Source of the DNA: Sphingomonas melonis
GTDB lineage: Bacteria; Pseudomonadota; Alphaproteobacteria; Sphingomonadales; Sphingomonadaceae
DNA length: 64,000 bases
Direction of reading: 5' to 3'
NCBI RefSeq assembly: GCF_013409985.1
Contig: NZ_JACCBY010000004.1
Location: 62,001-126,000, forward strand
Part shown: one piece after another, positions 45,374 through 55,190 of the stretch
Numbering within the stretch: position 1 is the first letter of the stretch
Layout of the letters: every line of letters begins with the position of its first letter
Notes under the pieces: generated by a model
Seen by the model: only the letters and a program-made list of their open reading frames with translations
What the model was told of the DNA's origin: nothing
Database searches by the model: none
Position numbers and translations under genes: made by a program

Positions 45374-47727
45374 GCGTTTCTCACCAAGACGAACCCGTGG
45401 CAGCCGGTGTCGCAAACGCCATCGCGCGCCAGCTCATCCCTGAGCCGCGGCAGCACGATGTTGCAGGAGCACGCGCTGACGGGCTGGTCGACGAAGCGGA
45501 TGCGCCGGCGCTCCGGCTCGCGGCGGCATTGCTCGAGAAGCCTGTGCCAGGAGGGGTGGCGGGCGAGCACCTCCAGCCCCTCCGGCACGACGTTGGTCAT
45601 CAAGCCGACCTCGAGCGCGCGCACGTCGTCGTGCACCGTGCGGGTCGCCCGTATTGCTGCGAACGTCGCATCGAGATCGGCGTCGGGAGCGAGCAGATCC
45701 CGGAACCCCGTGAGCGCGCAATCGGGCTCCGGCGCCTGGTCCGGGTCGATGCCCAGCGACAGCATGCGTCCGCGCGCCATCGCCGCGTCGAGCCCGGCTC
45801 CGGCCGCGACTAGCTGGACGATGCACCAGGTCAGCGTGTCCTTGGCATTCTGACCGAGCGAAACCTTGCGCCCCAGCCCGACGAGCCGCGCCACGAACGC
45901 CTCGGTCGCGGGGTGCTCGGTGGACACGCACACGAAGTGGGTGAGCCGCGCGATATTCACGAGTTCCACATCGGAGGCGATGGTGGCGGTCAGCTTCTGG
46001 AAGAGCTCGGGAAAGCCGAGTTCGAGCGCGTGCCGTGCCTGCGCCACGCGCTTGCGACGCGCCTTCTCCGTACGGTCGGTCTCGTCCTCGTCGTCACCCT
46101 CGATCGGTGCGGGGCCGCGCGCGAACGCCTGCAGGAGGCGCGCGACGAACCGCTGCCACGCGAGCTCCTCCTTGTGCCCGCCGGCTTCATCGCGCCGGCG
46201 ATCGCCAGCGTCCGCAGTGGGCCGGGCCACCAGGTCGGCATCGATCAGCGGATCAACCTTCTCGGGCCCGCTCCCGGCGGTGCGACCGCGGATGACTGAC
46301 CTCGTCCTAAGCGCATCCGGGTTGGCCCGGAAGAACTCCATGACGGCGAGCACGTCCTCGGGCGTCTGCAGGTTCTTCAGGACTGCCAGCATCGAGGGCA
46401 GCGCCTTCCCGGCCCGCCCCCTGATCGCGCCGAAGTCGGGCGCGGTCACAAAGCCTTCAGCGACCGCGTCCCCAGCTTGGAGGCGAAGCTGAATCCGACC
46501 CTCAAGCGACAGCTCCTCGTCGTCGAGCTGACCGACCGCGATCGTGAAGGCGCGCCCCTCCACCTCCACCGGTCCAATGGCGAGGCTGCGGCGCGAGACC
46601 TCCAATATGGCTGTGGCCGATGACGCCTCCCAAGACGTCAGGATCCGCCCCTCGATGCCGCCGTCGATGTGGGCGGCCACGAGTACGCCGACCTCGGCCT
46701 GGTCGTCATCGCCTTCCAAGACGGACTTGGGCTTCGAGGGGGCCTTCGCGTCCTCGACCCGCCAGTGGTGGCCGGTGCGACGGTCGGTCCTCACCACGCA
46801 GACCTCGACGTTGCGCGACGTCGCCCCGCCGTGGGTCAGCGCCGCACCGGTCGCGTTGGCGCTGCCGGACATGATAAGCCGACCACGGGCGCAGACGACC
46901 TCGAATACCTTGGCGTGCAGGCCGCGGGCGGCCGCGTCGTCCACCGCGAGATGTTCGATGCGCACGGGCCGCACGCCCTTGGCCGCCCGAGGCCAGTCCA
47001 TCCCCTCGGGCGCGGAGACCGATGCGATCGGGACGTGGGCCCGGACCTCCGCCACGCCGAGCGTCCAGGCCAGCCGCTCGACAGCGGACGCCTCCCAGTA
47101 GGGAGACGCGATGGTCAGCGTCTTCGCGCCACCGAGCTCCCCGGCCGCGGCCTTCAATCCATCGACTATCGGCGCGTCGAGGCTGGTGAGCACCCGGACG
47201 GCCCCGTCGTCCGTGCCGGCGGCGGCCGCGCCGACCAGGCGATCCGCCAGCGCGCGGCAGTGGCTCCGGGCGTCGTGCTCGCAGTTCGGCGCGTCGGCGA
47301 GGGCGGCGAAGAACCTGCCGATGTCGCCGACCGCCGCCGCCATCCCGTTCGCATGGAGGTGCTCGACGCACTCGAGGTTGGCGGACCAGCCGCCGAAAGT
47401 CAGGTTGCCGGATCCTACAGTCACGTGGGTCGCGTCATCCGCCTCGAGCACCATGAGCTTCGGATGGAAGCAGCCCTGCCGCACCGCGACGGGATGCACG
47501 ACGTACTCGCGGCCGATCCGGACCGCGCCCCGTTCCCGCAGCGCCATGCGGTAGCCGAGCGGGTCGGTCAGGATCGTGATGTCGGTGACGCCCTGGCGCA
47601 TGAGCGCCTCGATCAGCACGGCCTCGGCGAAGGACGCGCTGAACGAATAGGTTGTGAACGTCGCGCGGCGCCACGCGTGGGCCGCGATCAGGTCTAGTGG
47701 GGCGATGCTGTTCGCGGGTCCGCTCAT
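45370..47727 (-). CDS. phospholipase D-like protein with two HKD motifs
   Basis: A 785-aa protein. The first HKD site is GCFHPKLMVLE...TVGSGNLTFGGW (His 88, Lys 90, Asn 108 after renumbering from the ATG at 47727). The second is GLHAKVFEVVCARGRLIMSGSANATG, about 190 residues later. Two HKD motifs in one chain form a complete active site of the PLD/Nuc superfamily. The remaining 450 residues are not recognised, ending in a Cys-rich SACSCNIVL...CDTGCHGF tail. The start overlaps the Rad50-like stop by four bases. Nuclease rather than lipase activity is likely given the operon. Confidence 0.8.
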   Translation of the reverse strand: MSGPANSIAPLDLIAAHAWRRATFTTYSFSASFAEAVLIEALMRQGVTDITILTDPLGYRMALRERGAVRIGREYVVHPVAVRQGCFHPKLMVLEADDATHVTVGSGNLTFGGWSANLECVEHLHANGMAAAVGDIGRFFAALADAPNCEHDARSHCRALADRLVGAAAAGTDDGAVRVLTSLDAPIVDGLKAAAGELGGAKTLTIASPYWEASAVERLAWTLGVAEVRAHVPIASVSAPEGMDWPRAAKGVRPVRIEHLAVDDAAARGLHAKVFEVVCARGRLIMSGSANATGAALTHGGATSRNVEVCVVRTDRRTGHHWRVEDAKAPSKPKSVLEGDDDQAEVGVLVAAHIDGGIEGRILTSWEASSATAILEVSRRSLAIGPVEVEGRAFTIAVGQLDDEELSLEGRIQLRLQAGDAVAEGFVTAPDFGAIRGRAGKALPSMLAVLKNLQTPEDVLAVMEFFRANPDALRTRSVIRGRTAGSGPEKVDPLIDADLVARPTADAGDRRRDEAGGHKEELAWQRFVARLLQAFARGPAPIEGDDEDETDRTEKARRKRVAQARHALELGFPELFQKLTATIASDVELVNIARLTHFVCVSTEHPATEAFVARLVGLGRKVSLGQNAKDTLTWCIVQLVAAGAGLDAAMARGRMLSLGIDPDQAPEPDCALTGFRDLLAPDADLDATFAAIRATRTVHDDVRALEVGLMTNVVPEGLEVLARHPSWHRLLEQCRREPERRRIRFVDQPVSACSCNIVLPRLRDELARDGVCDTGCHGFVLVRNA

Positions 47728-50700
47728 TGCAGCGCGCATTCAGAATGGAGCTGGGCGCCAACCACGGACTTGGCGATCGCCACCAAGTGGGGATGGTGGG
47801 TGAAGAAGAGGACCTGCGTCGTACGCGCGACGTCGGCGAGCACCTCGAATCCGGCCCGCGCGCGGTCGTCGTCGAAGTTCACGAACAGGTCATCGGCGAG
47901 GAAGGGCAGCGCGACACCGGCCGCCACGGAACGCTCCAGGGCGGCGAGGCGGAGCGCCAGGAAGAGCTGGTCGGTCGTACCCTCGCTCATGGCGCCGACC
48001 TCCACCACCGTGCGGCCGTCGTCGCGCAGTCCGAGAAGGCGCGGCGAGCTGCCCTCGCTGTCGACCTTCAACGACGCGTACCGGCCCGTGGTGAGTTTGG
48101 CGAACAGCTCGCCTGCGCGCAGGAGGAGCGGATCCTGGTGTCGCTCGCGGTAGCGCTCGATCGCCCACTTGAGCATGACCGCCTGGGCCCGCTTCAGGAT
48201 GTAGTGCTCGGACAGGTCCTCGAGCTCCGCCCGCGCCTGCTCCGCCTCCGCGGCGGCGTCCGCCGCCGAGGTCGATCCGGTTTCGAACGACTGGAAGGCC
48301 TTGCGCGCCTCCCCGTGCGCGGTCGCGGCCGCGTCGACGGCGGCATTCAGGTCCGCGAGCCGGGACCGCAGCGACGATGCCGAGGCCGCCGCCTCGCCCG
48401 CATCGGTGGCCGAGCAGGCCACCACCAGCTCGTCGAGCGACAGTCCGTCGCCCTCCTCGACGATGCGCCTCTCGATCTCGGCCAGGTCGGTCCTGAGGGC
48501 GGTCACGGCCCGGGACCGCTCGATGGCCCCGGTCAGCTCGGTCCGGTCCGCGCACCCGGCCTCCGCCAGAACGGACGCCAGGGCAGCTTCGGCGGTCGCC
48601 AGCGTGGCCCGCGCCCCGCCGATCCGCCTCTCCAGCGCGGTCTCCTCCTCGGCCATGCCCGCGAGGACGGCCTGCGCCGACCGTGCCGCCGACACGCGGG
48701 CCTTGAGCATGGCCAGGCGAGCCGCGGGCTCGCCAGCCACCACGCCGAGTCGCTCCGCGATGGCGCCGACGCGGTTCGCGTGCTCGCGCTCGTCCCTCTC
48801 TATGCTCTCGATCCGCCGCTTCAGCGCCGCCTCGGCTGCAACCGCCTCGCGGAGCTCGTCCAGCGCGTCGAGCACCGTCCCGCAGGTCGCCACCTCGACT
48901 TCGAGGCCGGCCCCGCCGATCGCCTCGCGCCATGCGCGCGCGCCTTCCTCGAGATCGGAGGCGAGGCGCCGCGCGCGAGCGTCGAGGTCCGCGGCATCCT
49001 CGTCGATGCGATCCAGCTCGGAACGGGCGAGCAGCCGGGCCTTGAGCGCATCGTCGAGGGCCGCCTGGCTGCGATCGGCGATGCCGAGGACAGGCGCGAT
49101 GTCGCCGCCTCCGTCCGCGACGGAAAGCGCCGCGAACAGGGCGCTTCTCGCGCCATCCCGACGCGCTGCCCAACGGTCGGCCTCGGTCGCGAGCAGGCCG
49201 GCTTCGCGCGCCGCCTCCTCGGCGCCGGCGCGCTCCGCCTGCCAGGTGATGAACGCCGCCGGGTCCATGGCGGGCAGGCCGGCCTGCACCAAGCGCGCCC
49301 GCCAGCCGGCGAGGACCTCGCCGTGCCGCTTCGACCACGCCTCTGCGCGGGCGCGCGCCTGATCCGCTTCGAGCTCATGGGTCGACCTGCGCTGCTGCAG
49401 GATCGACAGGCGGGAGGATGCGTCGGCTAGCGCGAAGCGCAGATCGGCGCGCTCGTCCGCGGACGTCACGCTCGTCTCGAAGGCCTGGACGGCCTCCTCT
49501 GGCCGCAGAAGCGGCGCTCCCGCGACCACGTGGTCGCGGATCGGGCTCCAGGTCGCCTCGCGGGCCTGCCTGGCCTCTGCCAGATCGTCCGCCGAGACCG
49601 CGGACCCGGTCTCGACCTGGTTGATCGCAAGCGTGGCGGCCGCAGCTTGCTCGAACGCGCGCCGGGCGCCGTCCTCCTCCCGCCAAATCTCCGCGATCAG
49701 GTCGGCGACGTTGTCGCGCGCGCGCTCAGCCTCGGCCGCACCGACGACGGGGAGCGAGACCAGCTCCTCCACCTGTCCCTGCCAGGGCTTCAGCCTTGCG
49801 AGCGCCGCCTGCAGCTGTGCGGAGGCCGCGTTGGCGGCGTCGCGGGCCTGCGCCACCCGGCCGTCCACGTCCGCACCCAGGGCCTTGGCGGCATCGAGCG
49901 CCGCAGTCAGCGCCTCAGCGGCGCCGTCGTAAGGCACCTTGGCCAGCTCCGCCTCCGCCCGCCGCCGTCGCTCGGCGAGCGTAGTCCGCGCCTTCGCGAT
50001 GTGGCGCTCCTCGGCCTGCAGCTCGCCATAGGACCGGGCGAGCTCGCGCAATCGCGCGGAGACGACCCGCAGAGGGGGAGGAGCGTCGGCGTTCGGACCC
50101 GCGTCGCGGCGGCGCACCTCGACGAGCGCCGCCGCGGCTGCGTGCTCCGCCTGCAGGCGGACCAGGTCGCGGGCCGCCTTGGCGACGGCCCCTTCCTCGA
50201 CGACCAGTTCGTCCACCGCCTCCGCCTGGGCCAGCGCGGCCGCATCCGCCGCCACCCTCTCGCGGCGGCCGCCCAGATCGGCGCGGAGCTGCTCGGCCGT
50301 GGCGGCTTCGCGCTCCGCCGCCTCCGCCTCCCCGATTAGCTTCTCGGCCGCGTCCTCGCGGAGGCGGCCCAGCTCGACGGTCGCCGCGTGCGTCGCGAGC
50401 GCGTCGAGCGCCTCCTCGCGGCGGCGGGCGAGCGGGGCGATCCGCCGCATGCGCTCGAGGCCGCTGAGCTCCTCCTCCACGGCGCCGCGCTCGCTCCTCG
50501 CCCGCTCCAGGATCGAGAACGTGTCGTCGGCTGCGGCCCTGGCGTCGGTCCAGGCCTTAGGCCTAAGCGCGTTCTCCTTCACGAGCCGCGCAGCCTCGGC
50601 GAGCTGGCGCTGAGCCTGCGTGTAGGTCCGGCTCGCCTTCGCCGTGGGTCCCCAGATCGCGTCCGCCTCGGCCTCCAGGGACTTCAGTTCGTCGGCGACG

Positions 50701-51167
50701 GCCGTCAGGCCCGAGCCCGCCGCGAACAGGGTGCGGCCCAGGTCGTTCCTCGCCTCGACCATCGCCCTGCCGCCGGAGCGGAGCGCCTCCTGATCCAGGC
50801 TGAACGAGAGGCCGAAGGTCTCCCTGGTCTGGCCCTTGAGCATGCCTCGCAGGAGAGCTTCGTCCATCGCCGCGTCCGCCTCGTCGAGCAGCGTGGCCGC
50901 GGTCCCCTTCTTGCGCCGGCATGCGAGCGTGCGCCCGGCGTCCTCCAGCACCGCCCCAACCCGGAGCAGCGCGTAATCGAACAGGAAGTTGTAAGGCGAG
51001 CGGGCCGGGAACCCGAAGAAGAGGTCGGACACCGCGGCCAACGAGGTCGTCTTCCCGGCCTCGTTCGCGCCGTAGACGATGTGCAGGTCGGGGCTGCCGG
51101 CCCTGAACTCCAGCTCGCAGCCCTCGAAGCGGCCATAGCGCTCGAGCGAAAGCCTGGCGAAGCGCAT
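47724..51167 (-). CDS. Rad50/SbcC-like AAA ATPase (YhaN-like)
   Basis: A 1147-aa SMC-type ATPase. The N-terminal lobe (MRFARLSLERYGRFEGCELEF) carries Walker A GANEAGKTT (residues 33-41) and the RKKGTA-type basic loop. Long coiled coils full of E, A and R make up residues 170-980. The C-terminal lobe has a signature-like MSEGTTDQLFLALRLAALE, Walker B LPFLADDLFVNFDD and the switch FFTHHPHL. No CxxC zinc hook is visible in the middle, which separates it from canonical SbcC. It starts one base after the Mre11-like gene, so the two should form a Rad50-Mre11-type complex. Confidence 0.92.
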   Translation of the reverse strand: MRFARLSLERYGRFEGCELEFRAGSPDLHIVYGANEAGKTTSLAAVSDLFFGFPARSPYNFLFDYALLRVGAVLEDAGRTLACRRKKGTAATLLDEADAAMDEALLRGMLKGQTRETFGLSFSLDQEALRSGGRAMVEARNDLGRTLFAAGSGLTAVADELKSLEAEADAIWGPTAKASRTYTQAQRQLAEAARLVKENALRPKAWTDARAAADDTFSILERARSERGAVEEELSGLERMRRIAPLARRREEALDALATHAATVELGRLREDAAEKLIGEAEAAEREAATAEQLRADLGGRRERVAADAAALAQAEAVDELVVEEGAVAKAARDLVRLQAEHAAAAALVEVRRRDAGPNADAPPPLRVVSARLRELARSYGELQAEERHIAKARTTLAERRRRAEAELAKVPYDGAAEALTAALDAAKALGADVDGRVAQARDAANAASAQLQAALARLKPWQGQVEELVSLPVVGAAEAERARDNVADLIAEIWREEDGARRAFEQAAAATLAINQVETGSAVSADDLAEARQAREATWSPIRDHVVAGAPLLRPEEAVQAFETSVTSADERADLRFALADASSRLSILQQRRSTHELEADQARARAEAWSKRHGEVLAGWRARLVQAGLPAMDPAAFITWQAERAGAEEAAREAGLLATEADRWAARRDGARSALFAALSVADGGGDIAPVLGIADRSQAALDDALKARLLARSELDRIDEDAADLDARARRLASDLEEGARAWREAIGGAGLEVEVATCGTVLDALDELREAVAAEAALKRRIESIERDEREHANRVGAIAERLGVVAGEPAARLAMLKARVSAARSAQAVLAGMAEEETALERRIGGARATLATAEAALASVLAEAGCADRTELTGAIERSRAVTALRTDLAEIERRIVEEGDGLSLDELVVACSATDAGEAAASASSLRSRLADLNAAVDAAATAHGEARKAFQSFETGSTSAADAAAEAEQARAELEDLSEHYILKRAQAVMLKWAIERYRERHQDPLLLRAGELFAKLTTGRYASLKVDSEGSSPRLLGLRDDGRTVVEVGAMSEGTTDQLFLALRLAALERSVAAGVALPFLADDLFVNFDDDRARAGFEVLADVARTTQVLFFTHHPHLVAIAKSVVGAQLHSECALQ

Positions 51168-51168
51168 G

Positions 51169-52422
51169 TCAGGCCTTCCCCGTTAGACGCGAGCGAAGCG
51201 CGATCGAGCCTGTCCGGAGCACCGCCGACCAGTCGCCGGCGATCGCCCGTTGGCGCAGCTCGCCGTCTTCCGTGTCGCCCAGGGTGGTCCCGGTGGCCAG
51301 CATGAACCGCTCCAGATCCTGCGCAAGCGCGGCGGCCAGGCCGGGATCGACCGACGCCTCGTCGATCAGCGGATCGAGTCCGTCCACCATCGCCTCGCCC
51401 GGCGAGGTGGCGTGGCTGACGGCCACCTTGACCTTCTCGATGAACAGGTCGGGCGAGATGCCCGCGGCAAGCGCGCGGACCTCGTCGCGGAGCGGCCCGG
51501 CCCGATCGTGGAGCACGCCGGCGTCGGCGGTCTCGCCGACGAGCGTCACCCGCGCCACCAGCGGCAGGCCGGCCGCATTGGCGCCATGCGCGCGATGGAG
51601 CTCCGCACGCACGAGGTCGGCGACCGCGTCGGCCGCGGCTCCGCCGCAGTCGACCTCGACGCGGGTCCAGCGCACGACGTCGAGCTCCACGCGCTCGAGC
51701 CCGGCCACCTCCCCATCCTCGACGGTCACGATCACCGCCCCCTTGGGGCCGGTCTCCCGGATCGTGCGGCCCTGCACGTTGCCGGGGAACACGACGTGGG
51801 GGTCCTCGCAGACCACCTCGAACTCGTGGACATGGCCGAGCGCCCAGTACTGGTAGCCCCGCGCCTGGAGATCCTCGAGGCTGCAGGGGGCGTAGTTCTC
51901 GTGCCCCCGGCGGCCGGCGAGCGCGGTGTGCAGCATGCCGATGTTGAACGCATGCGGTTCCGCCAACGGGTAGCCGAGCACCAAGTTCTCTGTGACGGCA
52001 GCGGTGGCGAAGCTCTGGCCGTGCACGGCGACCGAGAGCCCGGGCAGCCGGTGCGTTTCGGGGCGTCTGCTGTTGAACAGGCGCACGTTCGGCGGCCAGG
52101 GCACCGTGCGGGACACGACCGACGCGGCGTCGTGATTGCCGGCGAGGACGAAGGCGGGGATGCCGGCTTGGTTAAGCCGCCCCATGGCGCGCGCGAAGTA
52201 GAGGCCCGTCCCCATGTCCTTCCAGTCGCCGTCGAAGAGGTCGCCGGCGATCACGACGAAGTCGAGCGCCTCGTCGAGCGCCCGCTGCACCATGTTGTCG
52301 AACGCGGAGCGGGTGGCCGAGCGGATCTCGTCGACCGGAAGTCCCTCGTACCGGGAGAGTCCGTGCAGCGGACTGTCCAGATGGATATCCGCCGCGTGCA
52401 GGAATCGGAAGCTCTCTACCAA
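51169..52422 (-). CDS. Mre11/SbcD-like exonuclease (YhaO-like)
   Basis: A 417-aa metallophosphoesterase. All phosphoesterase motifs are present: HAADIHLDSP, VIAGDLFDGD, LAGNHD, MLHTAL and GHVHEFE. The FVLAGNHDAASVVSRTVPWPPNV region fits YhaO rather than SbcD. The start is a TTG at 52422 with AAGGGGG five bases upstream. The C-terminal 150 residues probably dock to the Rad50-like partner. It heads the four-gene operon. The complex would be expected to process DNA ends; here, a part in DNA defence or repair is inferred. Confidence 0.92.
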   Translation of the reverse strand: MVESFRFLHAADIHLDSPLHGLSRYEGLPVDEIRSATRSAFDNMVQRALDEALDFVVIAGDLFDGDWKDMGTGLYFARAMGRLNQAGIPAFVLAGNHDAASVVSRTVPWPPNVRLFNSRRPETHRLPGLSVAVHGQSFATAAVTENLVLGYPLAEPHAFNIGMLHTALAGRRGHENYAPCSLEDLQARGYQYWALGHVHEFEVVCEDPHVVFPGNVQGRTIRETGPKGAVIVTVEDGEVAGLERVELDVVRWTRVEVDCGGAAADAVADLVRAELHRAHGANAAGLPLVARVTLVGETADAGVLHDRAGPLRDEVRALAAGISPDLFIEKVKVAVSHATSPGEAMVDGLDPLIDEASVDPGLAAALAQDLERFMLATGTTLGDTEDGELRQRAIAGDWSAVLRTGSIALRSRLTGKA

Positions 52423-52942
52423 CTATACCCCCTTCCCAGCGTTAAACGGGCCCCACAACGCACCCGAACCATTGGTGATCTTGTCGCTGGCCCGAGTTTC
52501 GATCAACCCCATGCAAAGGACAATCGAAGGATTCGAGCTCAAATCGAGGCGGCGCAATCGTTACGCAGAGCTGTTGCCAGCTGTAAGATATTCGACTAAA
52601 AATCTACCTAGCAGTAAGGCGTCGTGCTCATCTAAGCTAAGCAACCTTTCTCACACCCGCAAAGACCTATTAGCATTTTTCATGCTGTTTGCCTACGGGT
52701 CAAAGACCCCAGTTGCAGACGTCAATTACCCACCTCAGCGTGCATAAGTCCTGCCGCTCATTCGCCTTGTGTCGGAGCGGCGTCCACGTGTCACAATCGC
52801 TCGGTTGTGGCACCATGGTACCGATTACGTTTAAGCCGAGTAAAGGCCCGTTCACACCAAGGGCGAGCGGCTGGCCACAGCTAAAATGTACATGCTCAGC
52901 GGCTTGGTTCTCGCGCCCATACAGGCGGACTCGCGCCTTAGA
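52423..52942. other. intergenic region between the two minus-strand operons
   Basis: 520 bases, richer in A+T than the genes around it, holding repeat copy G and no supportable gene. It should contain the promoter of the nuclease operon (reading left) and the end of the ubiquitin-like operon. I see no clear terminator hairpin. Confidence 0.5.
52703..52770 (+). repeat. dispersed intergenic repeat, copy G (diverged)
   Basis: Begins GACCCCAGTTGCAGACGTCAA and ends AAGTCCTGCCGCTCATTCGCC. It keeps spacing and block order but is the least certain copy. Confidence 0.4.
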
Positions 52943-53467
52943 CTAGACTAGGCGAGTAAATACCCATTGACCCTCGATCTTCCATGACTTGGCGGCTCCG
53001 CGTCGGACCAGTCGGATAGCCGCGCGGTTCGCGTCCCAGACCAGTTCGTCGATGGCGTCCGCAAGCTGGACTGCGCTGCGAGCCTCCTCGACGTCCATCG
53101 CGGCCAGGACGAGCCCCTCGATCGTCGCGTCGTAGTCCGGCTCGAGATTGTCCCGTTCGAACCGGCCGCACCACAGGATGTGACCGCGCCAGACGATGAA
53201 GTGGCTCCCGCAGCCACCGTCCCGCCATACCGATGGGAAGAGCGTCAGCCCGCCGCGGCGCATGTCGAAGCGCCATGCCTTGCCCGCGCGCCCGTCGAGG
53301 TTCACGACGAGCGTCTCTCCGCAGCCGTCGGGACAGGCCATCACGATCGCCCGCGGCCTGCCCCGGAGGATCAGCGACGCGTCGCCCGGCTGGCCGAGGG
53401 TGGCTTCCGCCTGGTCCCGGTATTCGGCGTCGCCGACCATGCGCACCTTCCGCGCCGGCGGGCTCAT
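52943..53467 (-). CDS. DUF6527-like protein
   Basis: A 174-aa protein whose ATG overlaps the JAB-E1 stop by three bases. Conserved features are ACPDGCGETLVVNL, the RGGLTLFPSVWRDGGCGSHFIVWRGHILWCGRF block and several cysteines (CPDGC, GGCG, WCG), which look like a small zinc-binding fold. This is the pattern I know as DUF6527, which is seen beside multiubiquitin, E1 and E2-like genes. Its function is not known; a substrate, adaptor or E3-like role is open. It is the last gene of the ubiquitin-like operon. Confidence 0.7.
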   Translation of the reverse strand: MSPPARKVRMVGDAEYRDQAEATLGQPGDASLILRGRPRAIVMACPDGCGETLVVNLDGRAGKAWRFDMRRGGLTLFPSVWRDGGCGSHFIVWRGHILWCGRFERDNLEPDYDATIEGLVLAAMDVEEARSAVQLADAIDELVWDANRAAIRLVRRGAAKSWKIEGQWVFTRLV

Positions 53468-54810
53468 CGCCCGCCTCCCTTGCCTGCGCTCGGTCGGACC
53501 GGCAGGCCCCACGTCGCGCCCTTCGCCAGAGCGCCCGCGTGGGAACACACGACGCAGTCCGGATGCGCCGCCACGGCCATCTCCCGAACCCTTCCGCGGA
53601 TGCCGTCGTAGGTCTGATGTCGTGGCTTGATGGGCACCGGCGTCACCGCGCCGAGGACCATCGTCATCGCGAGCGAGCTCACCGTCGAGTTGATGGAGAG
53701 CACGGCGGGCTGCGGCTCCCGCACGCCATGGACATACGGGTCGGCCGCGCGCTGCTCCGGCGTCTGCATCTCGCGAAGGATCGCGTCGGCGTCGAGCGCG
53801 CCGCAGCAGGTCAGGCACGGGAGGCCGGGGGAGAGCATCTGCACCCGTCCGGTGACGTGGCTCACCGCCCCGTTCGCGACCGTGATGCTGACGCCCATGT
53901 CGATCACGGGCACCAAATGCTGGTAGGCGGCCTGGTTCACCACGGCGCGGCTGGCGTGCGAGTCCGTGCACAGGAGGATGAAGTCGAACGTCGCCAAGCG
54001 GGCGGCAACATGCTCGTCCACGATGTCCGCCTGCATCGGGATCACCGTGGCGGCCGGGTTGATGGCGCGGATCATGCGCGCGGAGACATCCACCTTGGGC
54101 CGGCCCACGTCCGATGGGATCGAGCCCACGAGGCGGTTGAGGTTCGTCTCTTCCACGAGATCGGGATCGATGACGGTGATCCACGAGGCGCCGAGATGGG
54201 CCAGCTGCTGGCATTCAAGCGATCCGGTGCCGCCAGCGCCGATCACCGCGAAGCGGAGTCGGCGGAGCAGGCGCTGCCCCGGTTCGCCGAAGGCGCGGAC
54301 CTGGCGGTCGTCACGGCCGTGAGAGGCCCTGCCTGCGAGCGGCGAGTGGAGGACGAGCTTCTCGCCCACCTCCCACACCGGCACCTCCTCGTCGCCGCCA
54401 AGGATGCGGGCGCGCGCGCCCTCCGGGCCGATCACCAGTGCGACGTGGGGCACCGGCGCGCCGCGCCTGCCGAGATAGGACGCGAGTTCGGCCTCACCGT
54501 CGTTGTCGGTCTCGGAGAAGTGTGGGTTGCCGCGGCTGCCGGGATGGGTGTGGATCGCCACGACCGCCATGCCGGTGATCCGACTGCGATTGCCCACGTC
54601 AATCAGGAACCCGGGCTTGAGGACGGCCGAGACGCAGTCGCGACGTTCGTAGGCATCGTCCGGCACGGGAGCGGCGTCGGCGACGATCCACGACCCGCTC
54701 GCGGGATCATGATGGGCGTAGCCGATGGCGCAGCTCTCGAAACCGTCGGCGTCTAGCAGGCCGGAGGCCAGCGCCGAATAGGTCGGCGCCGCGAAGCGCA
54801 GGCCGCTCAT
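53464..54810 (-). CDS. JAB peptidase-ThiF/E1 adenylyltransferase fusion
   Basis: A 448-aa two-domain protein. Residues 1-160 hold a JAMM motif: Glu 25, AIHTHPGSRGNPHFSETD with His 87, His 89, Ser 99 and Asp 102; this is a zinc deubiquitinase-type fold. Residues 185-430 are a ThiF/E1 domain. AVIGAGGTGSLECQQLAHLG is the ATP loop, IDPDLVEETNLNRLVG follows, and a GRPKVDVSARMIRAINP helix comes after it. A Cys pair PCLTC (332/335) and DCVVC (419/422) could form a zinc knot, with C336 as candidate nucleophile. In E1-type proteins this domain adenylates the ubiquitin-like C-terminus; JAB would trim precursors or cleave conjugates. ATGA overlaps couple it to the E2. Confidence 0.9.
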   Translation of the reverse strand: MSGLRFAAPTYSALASGLLDADGFESCAIGYAHHDPASGSWIVADAAPVPDDAYERRDCVSAVLKPGFLIDVGNRSRITGMAVVAIHTHPGSRGNPHFSETDNDGEAELASYLGRRGAPVPHVALVIGPEGARARILGGDEEVPVWEVGEKLVLHSPLAGRASHGRDDRQVRAFGEPGQRLLRRLRFAVIGAGGTGSLECQQLAHLGASWITVIDPDLVEETNLNRLVGSIPSDVGRPKVDVSARMIRAINPAATVIPMQADIVDEHVAARLATFDFILLCTDSHASRAVVNQAAYQHLVPVIDMGVSITVANGAVSHVTGRVQMLSPGLPCLTCCGALDADAILREMQTPEQRAADPYVHGVREPQPAVLSINSTVSSLAMTMVLGAVTPVPIKPRHQTYDGIRGRVREMAVAAHPDCVVCSHAGALAKGATWGLPVRPSAGKGGGR

Positions 54811-55190
54811 CGGACTTGCCTCAGACGATCGATCACCACGTTCATCCACGTCGACAGGGTGTCGCGGTTCGGGCTCCAGGCGCTCGCGAGGTGCCACGAG
54901 AACCACATGCCCTGCTGCCTGGTCTCGGGGATGACGTTCAGCGCCGCGTTCTGCGGCGTGGCCCCGGGGGCGAGGAGGAGGTCGGGATCCGCCCAGAAGC
55001 AGTCGAGCTGCGCGAAGGGGTAGCCGGGCGGGACGAGGAAGCGAATGGTGGTCGAGGACCTCGACCACCCCTCCGGCAGGCGCACCCCGGGCACGGTGAC
55101 GAGCGTGGTGCCGCTCGCCATCGTGCTGGCGTGCGCTTCACCGAAGCGCTCCCGCAGCTGCTCGAGCTGCATGCTGAGGATGCCCGACAT
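54807..55190 (-). CDS. E2/UBC-like protein
   Basis: A 127-aa protein. The E2-fold core is TIRFLVPPGYPFAQLDCFWADPDLLLAPG, like the P-x-x-YP-x-x-x-P stretch of ubiquitin-conjugating enzymes, followed by GMWFSWHLASAWSPNRDTLSTW. It carries a single Cys (64), the natural candidate for a thioester, in the LDCFW motif; the family's usual catalytic-site surroundings are only partly kept. The layout matches the bacterial E2-E group. The ATG overlaps the ubiquitin-like gene's stop by one base. Confidence 0.75.
   Translation of the reverse strand: MSGILSMQLEQLRERFGEAHASTMASGTTLVTVPGVRLPEGWSRSSTTIRFLVPPGYPFAQLDCFWADPDLLLAPGATPQNAALNVIPETRQQGMWFSWHLASAWSPNRDTLSTWMNVVIDRLRQVR

Noticed and set aside
47697..49430. 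Plus-strand ORF of 577 codons over the Rad50-like gene
   Set aside because: Antisense shadow; the opposite strand has a clear coiled-coil ATPase.
52943..54214. A single 423-codon protein ending in the DUF6527 region
   Set aside because: The upstream part is a shadow of the E1 frame; a normal start at 53467 overlaps the E1 stop.
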